From positions 161,497 through 225,496 of the forward strand of contig JAUJPC010000005.1 of the NCBI GenBank assembly GCA_030447305.1: a DNA stretch of 64,000 nucleotides, written 5' to 3'. A program made the translations under genes and the position numbers. Of this stretch, positions 34,521 through 42,931 are shown piece after piece (positions within the stretch are counted from its first letter, which is position 1; each line of letters starts with the position of its first letter). Source of the stretch: Actinomycetota bacterium (lineage in GTDB: Bacteria; Actinomycetota; CADDZG01; JAHWKV01). The notes under the pieces were generated by a model, which saw only the letters and a list, made by a program, of their open reading frames with translations, ran no database searches and was not told where the DNA came from.

Positions 34521-34916
34521 CTACGGCCGGCGGTTGCTGTACTGGTCGTCGGTGACTTTGTCGGCTTCCCATTGCGTGGCGCCGCCGGTGGTCAGCGACA
34601 GGTGGACCATCGGGCTGTTCTCCCGGGCACCATGCCAATGCCTTTCGCCCGGTAAGGCGTAGACGACGTCTCCGGCGGATATCTCCACCGTCGTCCCATC
34701 GTCGTTTTGAACAACTCCGGCACCGTTGACTACGTACAGAACCTGGCCATCCGGGTGAGTGTGCCAGTCGGTTCGGGCACCGGGTTCGAACTGCACCGCC
34801 AGCGCATTTAGACCGTCCTCGGTGGCGTGGCTCAGCGGACCAAACCAGACCTTGCCGGTGAAGTGCTCTGCGGGGGCCGGCTTCCACGGGATGTCTTCCG
34901 CTCTGGTGTGTTCCAT
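34521..34916 (-). CDS. cupin-domain protein
   Basis: 131 residues, a single conserved cupin barrel: motif 1 'GARTDWHTHPDGQVLYVVNGAGVV' (two His) and motif 2 'ISAGDVVYALPGERHWHGA'. It resembles QdoI/carboxymuconolactone-associated cupins; the ligand is unknown. ATG 34916 has AAGGAG 4–6 nt upstream. Stop is 6 nt from the convergent methyltransferase stop. Confidence 0.88.
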   Translation of the reverse strand: MEHTRAEDIPWKPAPAEHFTGKVWFGPLSHATEDGLNALAVQFEPGARTDWHTHPDGQVLYVVNGAGVVQNDDGTTVEISAGDVVYALPGERHWHGARENSPMVHLSLTTGGATQWEADKVTDDQYSNRRP

Positions 34917-35015
34917 TGATCTCCTTCCGAGAAGCGTTCCAACAGAGTCGATAGGACTCACCCTACCCCGGGATCCGGTGCTCAAGATCGATACACAGGG
35001 TGTAGTTGTCGGACA

Positions 35016-35039
35016 GCCCCGGGGCTGGAGCCCCGGGGC
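35016..35039. repeat. GC-rich palindromic hairpin
   Basis: GCCCCGGGGCT, 2-nt gap, then its reverse complement. Located between the cupin start and the SRPBCC stop on the same strand; it could act as a terminator for the upstream gene or be a dispersed palindrome. Confidence 0.4.
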
Positions 35040-35092
35040 CACGCCGATCAACTCTCCAGGAGCTGCTTGAGTTCCCTCAGCCGCTCGGTCCA

Positions 35093-35821
35093 TTACTCCT
35101 TGGCTTGCTTGGCGGCTGGGGGATCGGCCAGCTGTTCGTGTGCCAGACCGATCTGGCTCTTAGCTTCCCCCTTCGGGTTGAATCCGATCACTACCCGGGA
35201 CCGGCCATTGTCCCACCTCCCCCGCACGGACTTGGGCGGAGAGGCGGTGGTGACCTCCAGCAGGTCGCCAGTCAGCCACCTACCGCGAATCGTCGGGTCT
35301 GCAACGGCTGCAAAAAGCCTCTCCACCGGGACGTTGACGGTCTTGCTGGCGCTCACGGAGTACTTGCCGTCCCGTCCCTGGCCGGGAGCACGCAAACCCC
35401 GCGCCCGCTCATAGGCCACCGTGATGCTCTGAGCCCACCATCCGGGGACGCCATGGTCGGTGGTCAACCATCTTGCGATCTCGGCATGCGCCTGTTTGGC
35501 GGCACCCCACTCGTCCAGCAAGGCAAACCAGCCGTCCCAGTCCCGCCCGGTCTTTTCCGCGATCGCCTGGTCGGAAGGCCGGTCGGCGCTGTCGCCGGTA
35601 TCGGCTTCAATGGTGCTTTCCGTCGAGGTTGGCCCTGCGATGGAGACGTCCGGCCCTGCCGCGGAGGCATCCGGCTGCGGCACGGTAGGTTCGGCCGGCT
35701 GCGTTGTGTCGGCGGGCGAATCGGACTTGGCGAGCAGTTGGCGCCTGGCGGCCGAGTAGCTTTCGGAGGTCTTCTCCATGCGCGTGCGAATGCGCCGCTT
35801 GAAGGTCTTTTGCTTGGTCAT
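35093..35821 (-). CDS. DUF4287/SRPBCC-like protein
   Basis: 242 residues. A basic N-terminal helix (TKQKTFKRRIRTRMEKTSESYSAARRQL) and an acidic Pro/Ser linker (about 35–85) come first, then a DUF4287-like helical segment (RDWDGWFALLDEWGAAKQAHAEIARWLTTDHGVPGWWAQSITVAYERARGLR) and a truncated SRPBCC-type domain (YSVSASKTVNVPVERLFAAVADP…RVVIGFNPKGEAKSQIGLAHEQL). The combination is common in soil actinobacteria; function is unknown. ATG 35821 follows GGGAG at 8 nt. Confidence 0.8.
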   Translation of the reverse strand: MTKQKTFKRRIRTRMEKTSESYSAARRQLLAKSDSPADTTQPAEPTVPQPDASAAGPDVSIAGPTSTESTIEADTGDSADRPSDQAIAEKTGRDWDGWFALLDEWGAAKQAHAEIARWLTTDHGVPGWWAQSITVAYERARGLRAPGQGRDGKYSVSASKTVNVPVERLFAAVADPTIRGRWLTGDLLEVTTASPPKSVRGRWDNGRSRVVIGFNPKGEAKSQIGLAHEQLADPPAAKQAKE

Positions 35822-36091
35822 ATGCGAACTCCCTTTGTCCGGCGGAGCTTCGGAACTCACGCTTCCGTCGCCCTGTCGAAAAGGGCGTCACCTGACCACT
35901 TCCCGAGAGCTCGAGGCCCCCTTTACCCCGCTGCGCCGGCGGCGTGAGCGCCGGAGAGGGGTCGGGCGCGGGATGGCGCCGTGAAGAGTATTCTACCTCG
36001 CCGGCGGCCGTCTGGAAAACCCCAGAGCATTGCTTAATGGTAGTCCGGAGCGCGGTGGCCGACCTCGAGAAGTTCGTGAAGGGCAAGGCCC

Positions 36092-36801
36092 TCAGGGATG
36101 ACGCGGGTGCTTGTTGGCAAGGTGCGCGGCCAGCGTGCCGAGTGAGTTGAGGGTGGCATGCAAGCCAAACGGTGCGGCAAGGCCGCCGGTCCTGATGCGT
36201 ATCCAGACGAGTACCAGCCCGGCCGACGCGGTTAGGACTACCCCAGCCACCAGCATGCCTGCTGTAGGCACCTTCGGTTTTCTGGCGATTGCCCCATTGT
36301 CCTTGAGCAGGTTGTACGTGGGAGCGATGTGCCAGAGTCCGAAGGCAAGGCTCGACCACAAAGCAGCCTGCGCCGTTCCTTCGGAAGCCACGACGGCGTA
36401 GAGGATTCCCCGGAAGAGCAGCTCCTCCGGCAGAGCCGTCCCCAACGGAACGCGAAACAGCACCCGGTAGAGCAGTTCTTGAGAGGAGATGCCGGCAACC
36501 CGGTCGTCGGCTATGGTAGCTGCGGCCCTGCTACTGCGAAGGCCAAAAAGAGCGGAGATGCCGCTACGATACCCAGCATCACGCCTACCAGCAGTCCCAC
36601 AGCCTGGCCGGAATGCAGGCCCAAAGCCCTGACTTCGAGGTCCCACGCCAGCATGGCAATGGCCAGTGAGGCGGCCGAGAGGGTCAGATTCGCCGGTACG
36701 TACAGCCGGCCATGGAAGCGAGTCCAAAGATTCATGGCGTTGTTGTAAGCCACAAGCGCCACCCCGAACGCCAGACCATTCATCCCTACAGTCTCGGACA
36801 C
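36092..36801 (-). pseudogene. CPBP-family membrane protease, frameshifted
   Basis: Two frames together make one CPBP (type II CAAX-like) protein. The N-terminal frame (from GTG 36801 or ATG 36783) has hydrophobic helices (GLAFGVALVAYNNAMNLW; LTLSAASLAIAMLAWDL; GLLVGVMLGIVAASPLFLAFAVAGP) and stops at 36511. The C-terminal frame resumes with 'ATIADDRVAGISSQELLYRVLFRVPLGTALPEELLFRG' (the catalytic EE motif) and '.SLAFGLWHIAPT' (second motif). The frames are offset by one base, consistent with a one-base deletion near 36515–36545. Either a real inactivation or a consensus error. Confidence 0.8.
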
Positions 36802-36975
36802 CGCCGTGCCAAGGCTTGAAATCTGCGTGTACCGGGGGAGGGGCGGACCTGCCCGGGTCCGAAGCGCCCGGGGAGTAGAATGCGCGCCGCCCGCTCGGGC
36901 CGCAATCGACTGGGCCGGCCGCCCACTCCACCGTCGCCCTGGACGGTGGGTTCGGCCGGGGGTTGGGAGGCCCTG

Positions 36976-38373
36976 TTAGCCCAGCGGAGCTACCCTGCAG
37001 GGCATCGGCTGGTTGGGACGCAGGGTGATGCCGGTGAACAGCTTCACCGGTCCGGGAGGCGTGGAGAACTCGTAGGCTCTGATCACCACGGCTGTCATGA
37101 CTATGGTCTCGAGCATGGAAAAGTACTGTCCGATGCAGGCTCTCGGCCCGCCTCCAAAGGGGAAGTAGGCGTAGCGGTGGCGTGCCTTCTCCTCCTCCGG
37201 AGTGAACCGCTCCGGATCGAACCGCTCCGGGTCTTCCCAAAACTCCAGGTGCCGGTGAGTTACCCAGGGGCCGACCACCGCGACTGAGCCGGCCGGGATT
37301 GTAAATCCGCCCAGCTCGTCGGTCTGCACGACCAAGCGGGGGATGGCGTACACCGCCGGGTATAGGCGCATGGCTTCCTTGACGGCCATGGTGGTGTAGG
37401 CGAGGTGCCTGGTGTCTGCAGTGTCCGGCAGGCGGCCGCCCAGGACCTGAGCAGCCTCATCCCGGACCCGTTGCTGAATCTCGGGATGTAGCCCAAGAAG
37501 ATGAAGAGTGAACGTGAGAGAGGTCGCCGTCGTCTCGTGACCGGCGAGCAGGAAGATGAGTGCCTGGTCCCGAACCTCCTTATCGCTTAATCCGAGGCCG
37601 CCTTCCGGGTCCTGGGCCGCGAGCAGAAGGCTCATAAGGTCTCTGGCTGGACCGGGACTTGCCCGTCGGCTGGCGATGAGGTCGTCAACCACCCCGTACA
37701 CCTCGCTCACGGCCCGTTTCACGCGCCGGTTACCGGGTGTGGGCCAGCGGGAGGGGACGTGGATGGGAGCCAGACTGCGGGTGAAGGCCTTCTTGCTGAG
37801 AAACGGGACGTTGTCCCTCAGGACCGGGATGATGCGGTCCACGTCGGTTCCGAACAGTGCCCGGCATACCACCCTCAGGCTGAACCGGGTCATCTCGCTG
37901 TGGAGGTCAACGGTACCATCATTTTTTCGGAGCTCGCCCCACCGCGCCACCAGGTCGGCGCTCTCCTCCGACATCATGCCGACATAGTCGGCCACCCGGG
38001 AGTGCGTGAAGAGGGGTTGAATCAGTCGCTTCTGGCGCTTCCAGATCTCACCTTCGCTGGTAAGCAGGCCGTCGCCCACGAGGGCCCTGATCTCCCGGTA
38101 CGCGGCATCCTGCTTGGCGTAGTGATTGGCACCCCCGGCAAGGACGTGCTGGACTCCATCGGGGTGGGCAATGCCGTAGGCGATCACTCTCATCGGCCCC
38201 GGCGGGCCGGCAACGTAGCGTACGACGTCGCCGTAACGGCGCTGCCCCTCGAGCGTGGTGCCCAGGATGTCCCTCAACAGGTCCAGGGCCGATCCGACGA
38301 CCGGCAGGCCTCGGGGCCCCGGGACTTCGGAGATTTTTCTCTCAGCGGATATAGCCACAGGCGCGCTCCACAT
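36976..38373 (-). CDS. cytochrome P450
   Basis: 465 residues, a complete P450. The N-terminus has PGPRGLPVVGSALDLL (CYP4/CYP102-like entry), then I-helix 'LIFLLAGHETTATSL', K-helix ExxR 'AVKEAMRLYP', meander 'DPERFDPERFTPEEEKARHRYAYFPFGGGPRACIG' with heme-ligand Cys at about residue 413. ATG 38373 is used; the frame is open to 38559. No redox partner lies beside it, though a 3Fe-4S ferredoxin domain of P450-partner type is fused to a cyclase at 8982. Substrate unknown. Confidence 0.93.
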   Translation of the reverse strand: MWSAPVAISAERKISEVPGPRGLPVVGSALDLLRDILGTTLEGQRRYGDVVRYVAGPPGPMRVIAYGIAHPDGVQHVLAGGANHYAKQDAAYREIRALVGDGLLTSEGEIWKRQKRLIQPLFTHSRVADYVGMMSEESADLVARWGELRKNDGTVDLHSEMTRFSLRVVCRALFGTDVDRIIPVLRDNVPFLSKKAFTRSLAPIHVPSRWPTPGNRRVKRAVSEVYGVVDDLIASRRASPGPARDLMSLLLAAQDPEGGLGLSDKEVRDQALIFLLAGHETTATSLTFTLHLLGLHPEIQQRVRDEAAQVLGGRLPDTADTRHLAYTTMAVKEAMRLYPAVYAIPRLVVQTDELGGFTIPAGSVAVVGPWVTHRHLEFWEDPERFDPERFTPEEEKARHRYAYFPFGGGPRACIGQYFSMLETIVMTAVVIRAYEFSTPPGPVKLFTGITLRPNQPMPCRVAPLG

Positions 38374-38813
38374 TGTCCGGCAGGAAAATAGTCGCACACA
38401 GCCAAAGGGCGGCGCTGAATCGCCGGGGCTTGGTGTCGGATCTAGAGGGTTCAGGCTCCCCTCCATGGAGGGGGGCGCATAGAGGTTCCCCAGGGGCAAC
38501 GTGAGGCGGCCACCTCTGGAAACTTGGAGGGTCCGACCCTTTAGGGAAGGACCCTCCAACTGCTCTGTGAAGGCCTTTTTAGGTGCTGCTTGGTTTCCAC
38601 GGTAGGGTCCGGAGGTTTCGCTGAGGTAACCATGAAGCGAAAAGGGAGTAACCCCCGTGACACGCAGACGGCAAAACTGTTATGGCGACTTTGACTTCGG
38701 GTTGATAACCAGAGACCGTGCCTGAAGCAGTCGACTGCAGAGAGCGCTGGGAACGCTGAACACACATTTCTGGAACACCGTTTTTGTCGGGGCTGCCACC
38801 TACAATCTTCAAC
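38374..38813. other. 440-nt region without a recognised gene
   Basis: Upstream of the P450 (leftward) and the GAF gene (rightward). A 20-codon frame from ATG 38632 with GAGG 5 nt upstream is visible but too short to support. Motif-like GEMM/riboswitch sequences were looked for and not found. Confidence 0.35.
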
Positions 38814-39532
38814 GTGCGTGCGCGAGTTCAAAGGGTTCTCGTTCATCCGATGATGGAGTATCTGGTCGGGCCGGGACTGCTCTTGGCCGGAGGGATGGTC
38901 GAGAGTTGGGGTCGCAGACTAGCGGTAGGCCTTCCAGGCTTTTTACTGGTGGCGGCAGGCCACTTCTTGGGCAGCAGAGCCAGAGAACGCTCTGACGCTC
39001 GGTACGCGATCTTCAGGCTGCTGACCGTCATGGTGAACACATTGGAAGCGGCGCGCCCAATGCCTGCGGACCGCTCGCTCCGCGCCAATCTCATGCTTAT
39101 CCGGAAAAGGGAAGCGGCGCTGAAGATCGCGTACTACACAACCGGCTACTCACAGGGGGAGTTGGATCTTATTTGGCATCGCGGCCAGGGGTGCGCAGGA
39201 GAAGCTTGGCAACGGCAATCAACGGTTTTGCTCCCCAGCAAGGTGAGTTGCCTGTGACAGTGGAGGTTGCAAATCAAGCGGATCGGCCGTGGAACATGAC
39301 ACCAGAGCAGGTTCGGATGACCGCCGAGACCATTTCCTCCGTGCTCTCAGTCCCGGTATTTCTCTCGGGAGCCCTGGTTGGTGTGGTTAATCTGGACGAC
39401 TCAAAGAAGCTGGGGGACTCACGCCTCGCCGATCAAGACGTGCGCAACGCAGTTGAGGACCTTGCGGTTAACGTCGGCTACCTATTGGAAAAGGCGGGAA
39501 CAGACTTTCGAGATGTTGCGAACCTGCCTTAG
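38814..39532 (+). pseudogene. membrane-anchored GAF-domain protein, frameshifted
   Basis: The first frame (GTG 38814 or ATG 38850) has two N-terminal hydrophobic segments (MMEYLVGPGLLLAGGMV; LAVGLPGFLLVAAGHFLG), a linker and the first half of a GAF-like domain (LKIAYYTTGYSQGELDLIWHRGQGCAGEAWQRQST). It stops at 39257. The second frame, offset by one base, carries the rest (PWNMTPEQVRMTAETISSVLSVPVFLSGALVGVVNLDD…AVEDLAVNVGYLLEK). A one-base deletion near 39215–39240 (TTTT run) would restore one ~240-residue protein. The ligand is unknown. Confidence 0.75.
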
Positions 39533-39581
39533 ATTGTCATACGTAATCGGTACTTTTGAACCACGGTGAGAGGAGCACAGA

Positions 39582-39743
39582 TTGTCCAATCTAGACGATG
39601 GATCTCAACGATCGCCTGGATCTGACGCATTGGTTCGGGGCATCCTGCAAGAAACTGCAAAGTGGGCGGAGACCTCGGCAGTTAGGGATGCTCTGGTGCG
39701 ACGCACTGATTCAAGGTCGGACCCCGGAAAGCCTAAGAAGTAA
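39582..39743 (+). CDS. small hypothetical protein (53 aa)
   Basis: A 53-codon frame from TTG 39582 with GAGGAG 7–8 nt upstream, starting 49 nt after the GAF gene. Charged and soluble (SDALVRGILQETAKWAETSAVRDALVRR), with a Lys/Pro tail. No family recognised. Support is the ribosome site and position only. Confidence 0.45.
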   Translation: MSNLDDGSQRSPGSDALVRGILQETAKWAETSAVRDALVRRTDSRSDPGKPKK

Positions 39744-39940
39744 GTCAAGAACGCCTGACTTCTAGCCTGCGCCATGAACGGCGGAATCTAACAAGTTAGG
39801 CGCCATTCTTATCCTTTGGACGTCGGGTGCCGGAACCCTTACCGGTGCTTTCGTCGCCCACGATGTCGGCTTCGGGGCCGGCTCCTTACAGCCCTCCGCC
39901 GCTCCTCTGACTTTGGTTCATGTATCAGAGGGCCGAACGC

Positions 39941-40363
39941 TCAGGACTGGGCCCTTCCCGTTCGAGGTGCGTCCCACCTCATCGGAACGCCATCTCTCCA
40001 TGGCTTTCGCCACTCGGCCGCTTCCCATGTCTCCATGATGTAGATGGTTTCGTGCGCCACCTTCTCGCCGCGAAACTCAAGGATGCTGACGGTGAAACTC
40101 CAAGGAGCACCGTCGTAGCTAATCGCGTTCTCCGCGACCCAAAAATCCCCTATTCCTCTCAGATTCCGGACCTCGAAAGCCAATGAAGCTGGGTACTTCT
40201 CCCGCCACGGCTTAATATTGCCGACGCCGACAAAGCGCTCTCCCGATTGCGGAAACTCGAGCACGACGTCGTCGTGGTAGATCTCGTGCGCGATCGCCTG
40301 GTCTGGTTCTCCCGCGTGTTCCCAGTGTCGGAGCAGAGCCAACCGCTTTTCACCATCTTTCAT
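39941..40363 (-). CDS. SnoaL-like polyketide-cyclase/NTF2-fold protein
   Basis: 140 residues with the SnoaL pattern: 'HEIYHDDVVLEFPQSGERFVGVGNIKPWREKYPASLAFEVRNLRG', 'WVAENAISYDGAPWSFTVSILEFRGEKVAHETIYIMETWEAAEWRKPW'. The closing strand is a strong family match. Binds or converts a small hydrophobic ligand in characterised relatives; here unknown. Starts at ATG 40363. Confidence 0.85.
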   Translation of the reverse strand: MKDGEKRLALLRHWEHAGEPDQAIAHEIYHDDVVLEFPQSGERFVGVGNIKPWREKYPASLAFEVRNLRGIGDFWVAENAISYDGAPWSFTVSILEFRGEKVAHETIYIMETWEAAEWRKPWRDGVPMRWDAPRTGRAQS

Positions 40364-40560
40364 TCATATCGCCCCCGCGCGGATCGTCGGGATTCCGCTG
40401 CTCTGGTGCTTTCGGAGACTAGCGTTGCTGCCGTCTCATCGCAATCGTCTTCCTGGGTGGATACGAGACACCAATGGGTGTCCCCCGGGGCCGCTAAAAT
40501 CAGTGAGCGAAGAATCGGCGGCTTATAAGTGCGCTTTCTGCCACCTTTTCTGCATGTCCC

Positions 40561-40633
40561 GCCCTCGTAGCTCAGTGGATAGAGCACAGGTTTCCTAAAC
40601 CTGGTGTCGCAAGTTCGATTCTTGCCGGGGGCG
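40561..40633 (+). tRNA. tRNA-Arg (anticodon CCT)
   Basis: A 73-nt cloverleaf. Acceptor GCCCTCG pairs with CGGGGGC (one G:U), D-arm GCTC…GAGC, anticodon arm CAGGT/ACCTG with loop TTCCTAA (anticodon CCT, reading AGG), T-arm GCAAG/CTTGC with TTCGATT loop, discriminator G. CCA not encoded. Confidence 0.95.
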
Positions 40634-40648
40634 CGTTTGAAGCTCCGG

Positions 40649-41092
40649 TTACTTCACCACCTTGAAGCCGTACCTCGATGCGATCCGCCCGACCTCTTCC
40701 TGGGTAGGCGTGCCTTTCGAACGCAGGTCGTCCAGGTCCCTCATGTAGTTCTCCCATCCGCCGGGAGTGTTGAAGTTCAGGAACCTCACCGGGGCGTCGG
40801 TGCGATTCCTGAAGGTATGGACGGTTCCGGGCTGAACGCAAGCAAAGCTGCCCGGCTCCATCTCGACCGTTTCGCCGTCGAGGAGCATGGTGAGGGTGCC
40901 CTCGAGGACATAAAAGAGGTCGTGGACCTTGTCGTGAGTGTGGGGCGGGGGTCCCGGAAAACCAGGGGCGATGACCGCCTCACCGAGGTACAAGGAACCC
41001 CCAGTGTCTACTGACGTTGCTTTGATCGTCACCCGGGAAGGTCCTCCGCCAATGTGCTCCCCCCCTCCGGGACGGTGAACTATGCCGGCCAT
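40649..41092 (-). CDS. cupin-domain protein
   Basis: 147 residues with cupin motif 1 'GFPGPPPHTHDKVHDLFYVLEGTLTMLLDG' and motif 2 'MEPGSFACVQPGTVHTFRNRTDAPVRFLNF'. The C-terminal helix 'TPTQEEVGRIASRYGFKVV' is common to a quercetinase-like cupin group. ATG 41092 follows AAGGAG at 5–7 nt. A small zinc-ribbon-like gene lies 19 nt upstream on the same strand, so they probably share a transcript. Ends 15 nt from tRNA-Arg. Confidence 0.88.
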   Translation of the reverse strand: MAGIVHRPGGGEHIGGGPSRVTIKATSVDTGGSLYLGEAVIAPGFPGPPPHTHDKVHDLFYVLEGTLTMLLDGETVEMEPGSFACVQPGTVHTFRNRTDAPVRFLNFNTPGGWENYMRDLDDLRSKGTPTQEEVGRIASRYGFKVVK

Positions 41093-41111
41093 CAAATCTC
41101 CTTCCGGTGTC

Positions 41112-41297
41112 CTAGGCTCGTTCGTAGCCCACCTGGCTGTGAAAGCACCCGGCGTGGAAGTAAGCGGTATCGCTTTCGGCCTTGAGCTTGCCGGCAAGCG
41201 TGGCCGGCTTGACGGTTTTGGTTGCCCGAATCACCTCGGGCGAGGAGACGTTCTCGATAGGGCCGCTGCAGCCCACGCACCTGATAGCCTCGGCCAT
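41112..41297 (-). CDS. small CxxC protein (61 aa)
   Basis: 61 residues. 'AIRCVGCSGPIENVS' has a CxxC and 'AYFHAGCFHSQVGY' has a second metal-binding-like cluster (H-A-G-C-F-H), a possible small zinc finger or ribbon. ATG 41297 has GAGGGG upstream. Spaced 19 nt from the cupin gene. No family recognised. Confidence 0.6.
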   Translation of the reverse strand: MAEAIRCVGCSGPIENVSSPEVIRATKTVKPATLAGKLKAESDTAYFHAGCFHSQVGYERA

Positions 41298-41515
41298 GCC
41301 GGCCCCTCTGTCGCATTGATTTGAAGTCGTTGTGCCCAGAATGCGGCGCCCTTAAGCAATCCTCCTGGCGTCCGTGGCATTGGGAGTTCCGAACCGGTCT
41401 GTGGTAAGGGCCCTTGAGCGTACGACTGGCACCGAATTACGCGGCGACCTCCCTTAGTGACCGGTGTGTGCTGCGGACTTATTGTATTTGTTGACCTTTT
41501 GAATAAAGAAAGCCG

Positions 41516-42250
41516 ATGAACAAAGAGATCTCCCTCAACCGATCAACTCCGTTGGCCGGCCTGGGCGCGGTGCTTTTTGCTCACTTTGCTGCCCGCTTCA
41601 GTAATGCCGGTGGCGGCGTCCCTTCACCATTTGAAGCTCGTGCCGGCGAGATCGCCAAGTACTACACCGACAACAGCACTCTCACTGCTGTCTCCGGTTA
41701 TCTGTACGCCCTGGCGGCCATCTGCCTCGTGGTGTTCACGGCCGGTCTCTGGAACCGTCTGTTCACCGCCGAATCCAAGGACGTCCGTGCCTGGACGGTA
41801 GTCGGGTTGATGGGGACGGCAGTCTACGCGGTGCTGGTGATGATAATAAGCGTGATGCAGCTCGCGCTGGTCGGGATGGCTCAGCGGGAAGGTGCCTCGG
41901 GAATGGTCGCCGGTCTGGCAATCGTCTGGGCGGTTTCGGTTGCGCTGCTGGTTCCTGGATCCGTACCTATGCTGCTGGGCTTCGGGATGGCCGGCCGTCG
42001 TAGCGGGCTGTTTTCCGGGCTTCTTACCGGATTCGCGCTGGCCGGGGCGGCTTTGGGTCTGGTGCCCCCGCCCGAGGTCGTCGGCCCCCTCTCGCCGGCT
42101 GCGGCGAGCCTGCTCTTTGTCCTGAGCGAGTTCCAGCCGTGGCTGCTGGTGCTTTGGCTCCTGGGCACCGCATTCGTCATTAGGCGTTCTGACTTGCAGG
42201 CGAAGGACAAGCCGGAACCGGCGGCGGCGTCGGAGGATAACGCTGGCTGA
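41516..42250 (+). CDS. DUF4386-like multi-pass membrane protein
   Basis: 244 residues with five to six hydrophobic segments (LAGLGAVLFAHFAAR; TAVSGYLYALAAICLVVFTAGLW; VVGLMGTAVYAVLVMIISVMQLAL; VAGLAIVWAVSVALLVPGSVPML; LLTGFALAGAALGLV; WLLVLWLLGTAFVIR). The 'FEARAGEIAKYYTDN' segment is typical of actinobacterial proteins of this group. Function unknown. 16 nt upstream of the intradiol dioxygenase gene, so likely one transcript. Confidence 0.75.
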   Translation: MNKEISLNRSTPLAGLGAVLFAHFAARFSNAGGGVPSPFEARAGEIAKYYTDNSTLTAVSGYLYALAAICLVVFTAGLWNRLFTAESKDVRAWTVVGLMGTAVYAVLVMIISVMQLALVGMAQREGASGMVAGLAIVWAVSVALLVPGSVPMLLGFGMAGRRSGLFSGLLTGFALAGAALGLVPPPEVVGPLSPAAASLLFVLSEFQPWLLVLWLLGTAFVIRRSDLQAKDKPEPAAASEDNAG

Positions 42251-42266
42251 GCGGCGGGGCGGCAAG

Positions 42267-42914
42267 GTGTCCCGGCGCCGGTTTTTGCTGGGAGCCGGCG
42301 GGGCTCTGATGGCCGCGGTCGTTCAGGGTTGCCGCGTAGGCCGGAATCCCAGTTCCGAGCCCGGAGACCCCGCCGCCGGCGGAGTGCGCGGACCTGCAGG
42401 GGATCCGCAGGTCCTGGCCCCCACGCCCGCCTGCGGAACGGAGGCGGAAGCGGATCCTACGGCGGCGCAGACCGAGGGTCCGTACTTCACTCCCAACTCA
42501 CCCCAGCGGACGAACTTTCGGGCGGACGCCGATGCCGGCGAGCCGCTGGTGCTTTCGGGGACGGTGTTGAGGACGGACTGCCGTCCGGTTGGCAAAGCGC
42601 TCATCGACGTATGGCATGCCGATGCAAGCGGCGAGTACGACAACCGGGGCTACCGCTGGAGGGGGCATTTGTTCACCGATGCCGACGGGAGGTACCGCCT
42701 GGAGACGATTGTGCCCGGCCTGTATCCGGGACGGACGCGCCATCTTCACGTCAAGGTCCAACCTCGGAGAGGCCGGGTCCTGACCACGCAGCTGTACTTC
42801 CCTGATGAGCCGGCCAACGCCCGGGACGGGATCTTTCGGCCGGAGCTCAACGTGACCCTTCATGACTCTGCCGACGGCAAGGCCGCCGAGTTCAACTTCG
42901 TCGTGGAGGCCTGA
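42267..42914 (+). CDS. exported (Tat) intradiol ring-cleavage dioxygenase
   Basis: 215 residues. A Tat signal (SRRRFLLGAGGALMAAVVQGC) also carries a lipobox-like Cys. The mature domain has the intradiol pattern 'TEGPYFTPNSPQRTNF', 'ALIDVWHADASGEYDNRGYRWRGHLFTD', 'GLYPGRTRHLHVKVQ' with the ferric ligands Tyr, Tyr, His, His. It opens catechol-type rings between the two hydroxyls. Start GTG 42267. Cytoplasmic family members are far more common than exported ones; the exported type may act on soil aromatics. Confidence 0.9.
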   Translation: MSRRRFLLGAGGALMAAVVQGCRVGRNPSSEPGDPAAGGVRGPAGDPQVLAPTPACGTEAEADPTAAQTEGPYFTPNSPQRTNFRADADAGEPLVLSGTVLRTDCRPVGKALIDVWHADASGEYDNRGYRWRGHLFTDADGRYRLETIVPGLYPGRTRHLHVKVQPRRGRVLTTQLYFPDEPANARDGIFRPELNVTLHDSADGKAAEFNFVVEA

Positions 42915-42931
42915 GGCCCAAGCGGCCGGGG

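Noticed and set aside
35006..35947. 313-codon rightward frame across the SRPBCC gene
   Set aside because: Antisense shadow of the DUF4287/SRPBCC gene; no recognisable domain.
38632..38694. 20-codon ORF after a GAGG site
   Set aside because: Too short to support; no conserved pattern or neighbour coupling.
38560..38760. Possible c-di-GMP or c-di-AMP riboswitch
   Set aside because: Fragments such as GACACGCAGACGGCAAAAC look vaguely GEMM-like, but the second conserved half and receptor motifs are missing.
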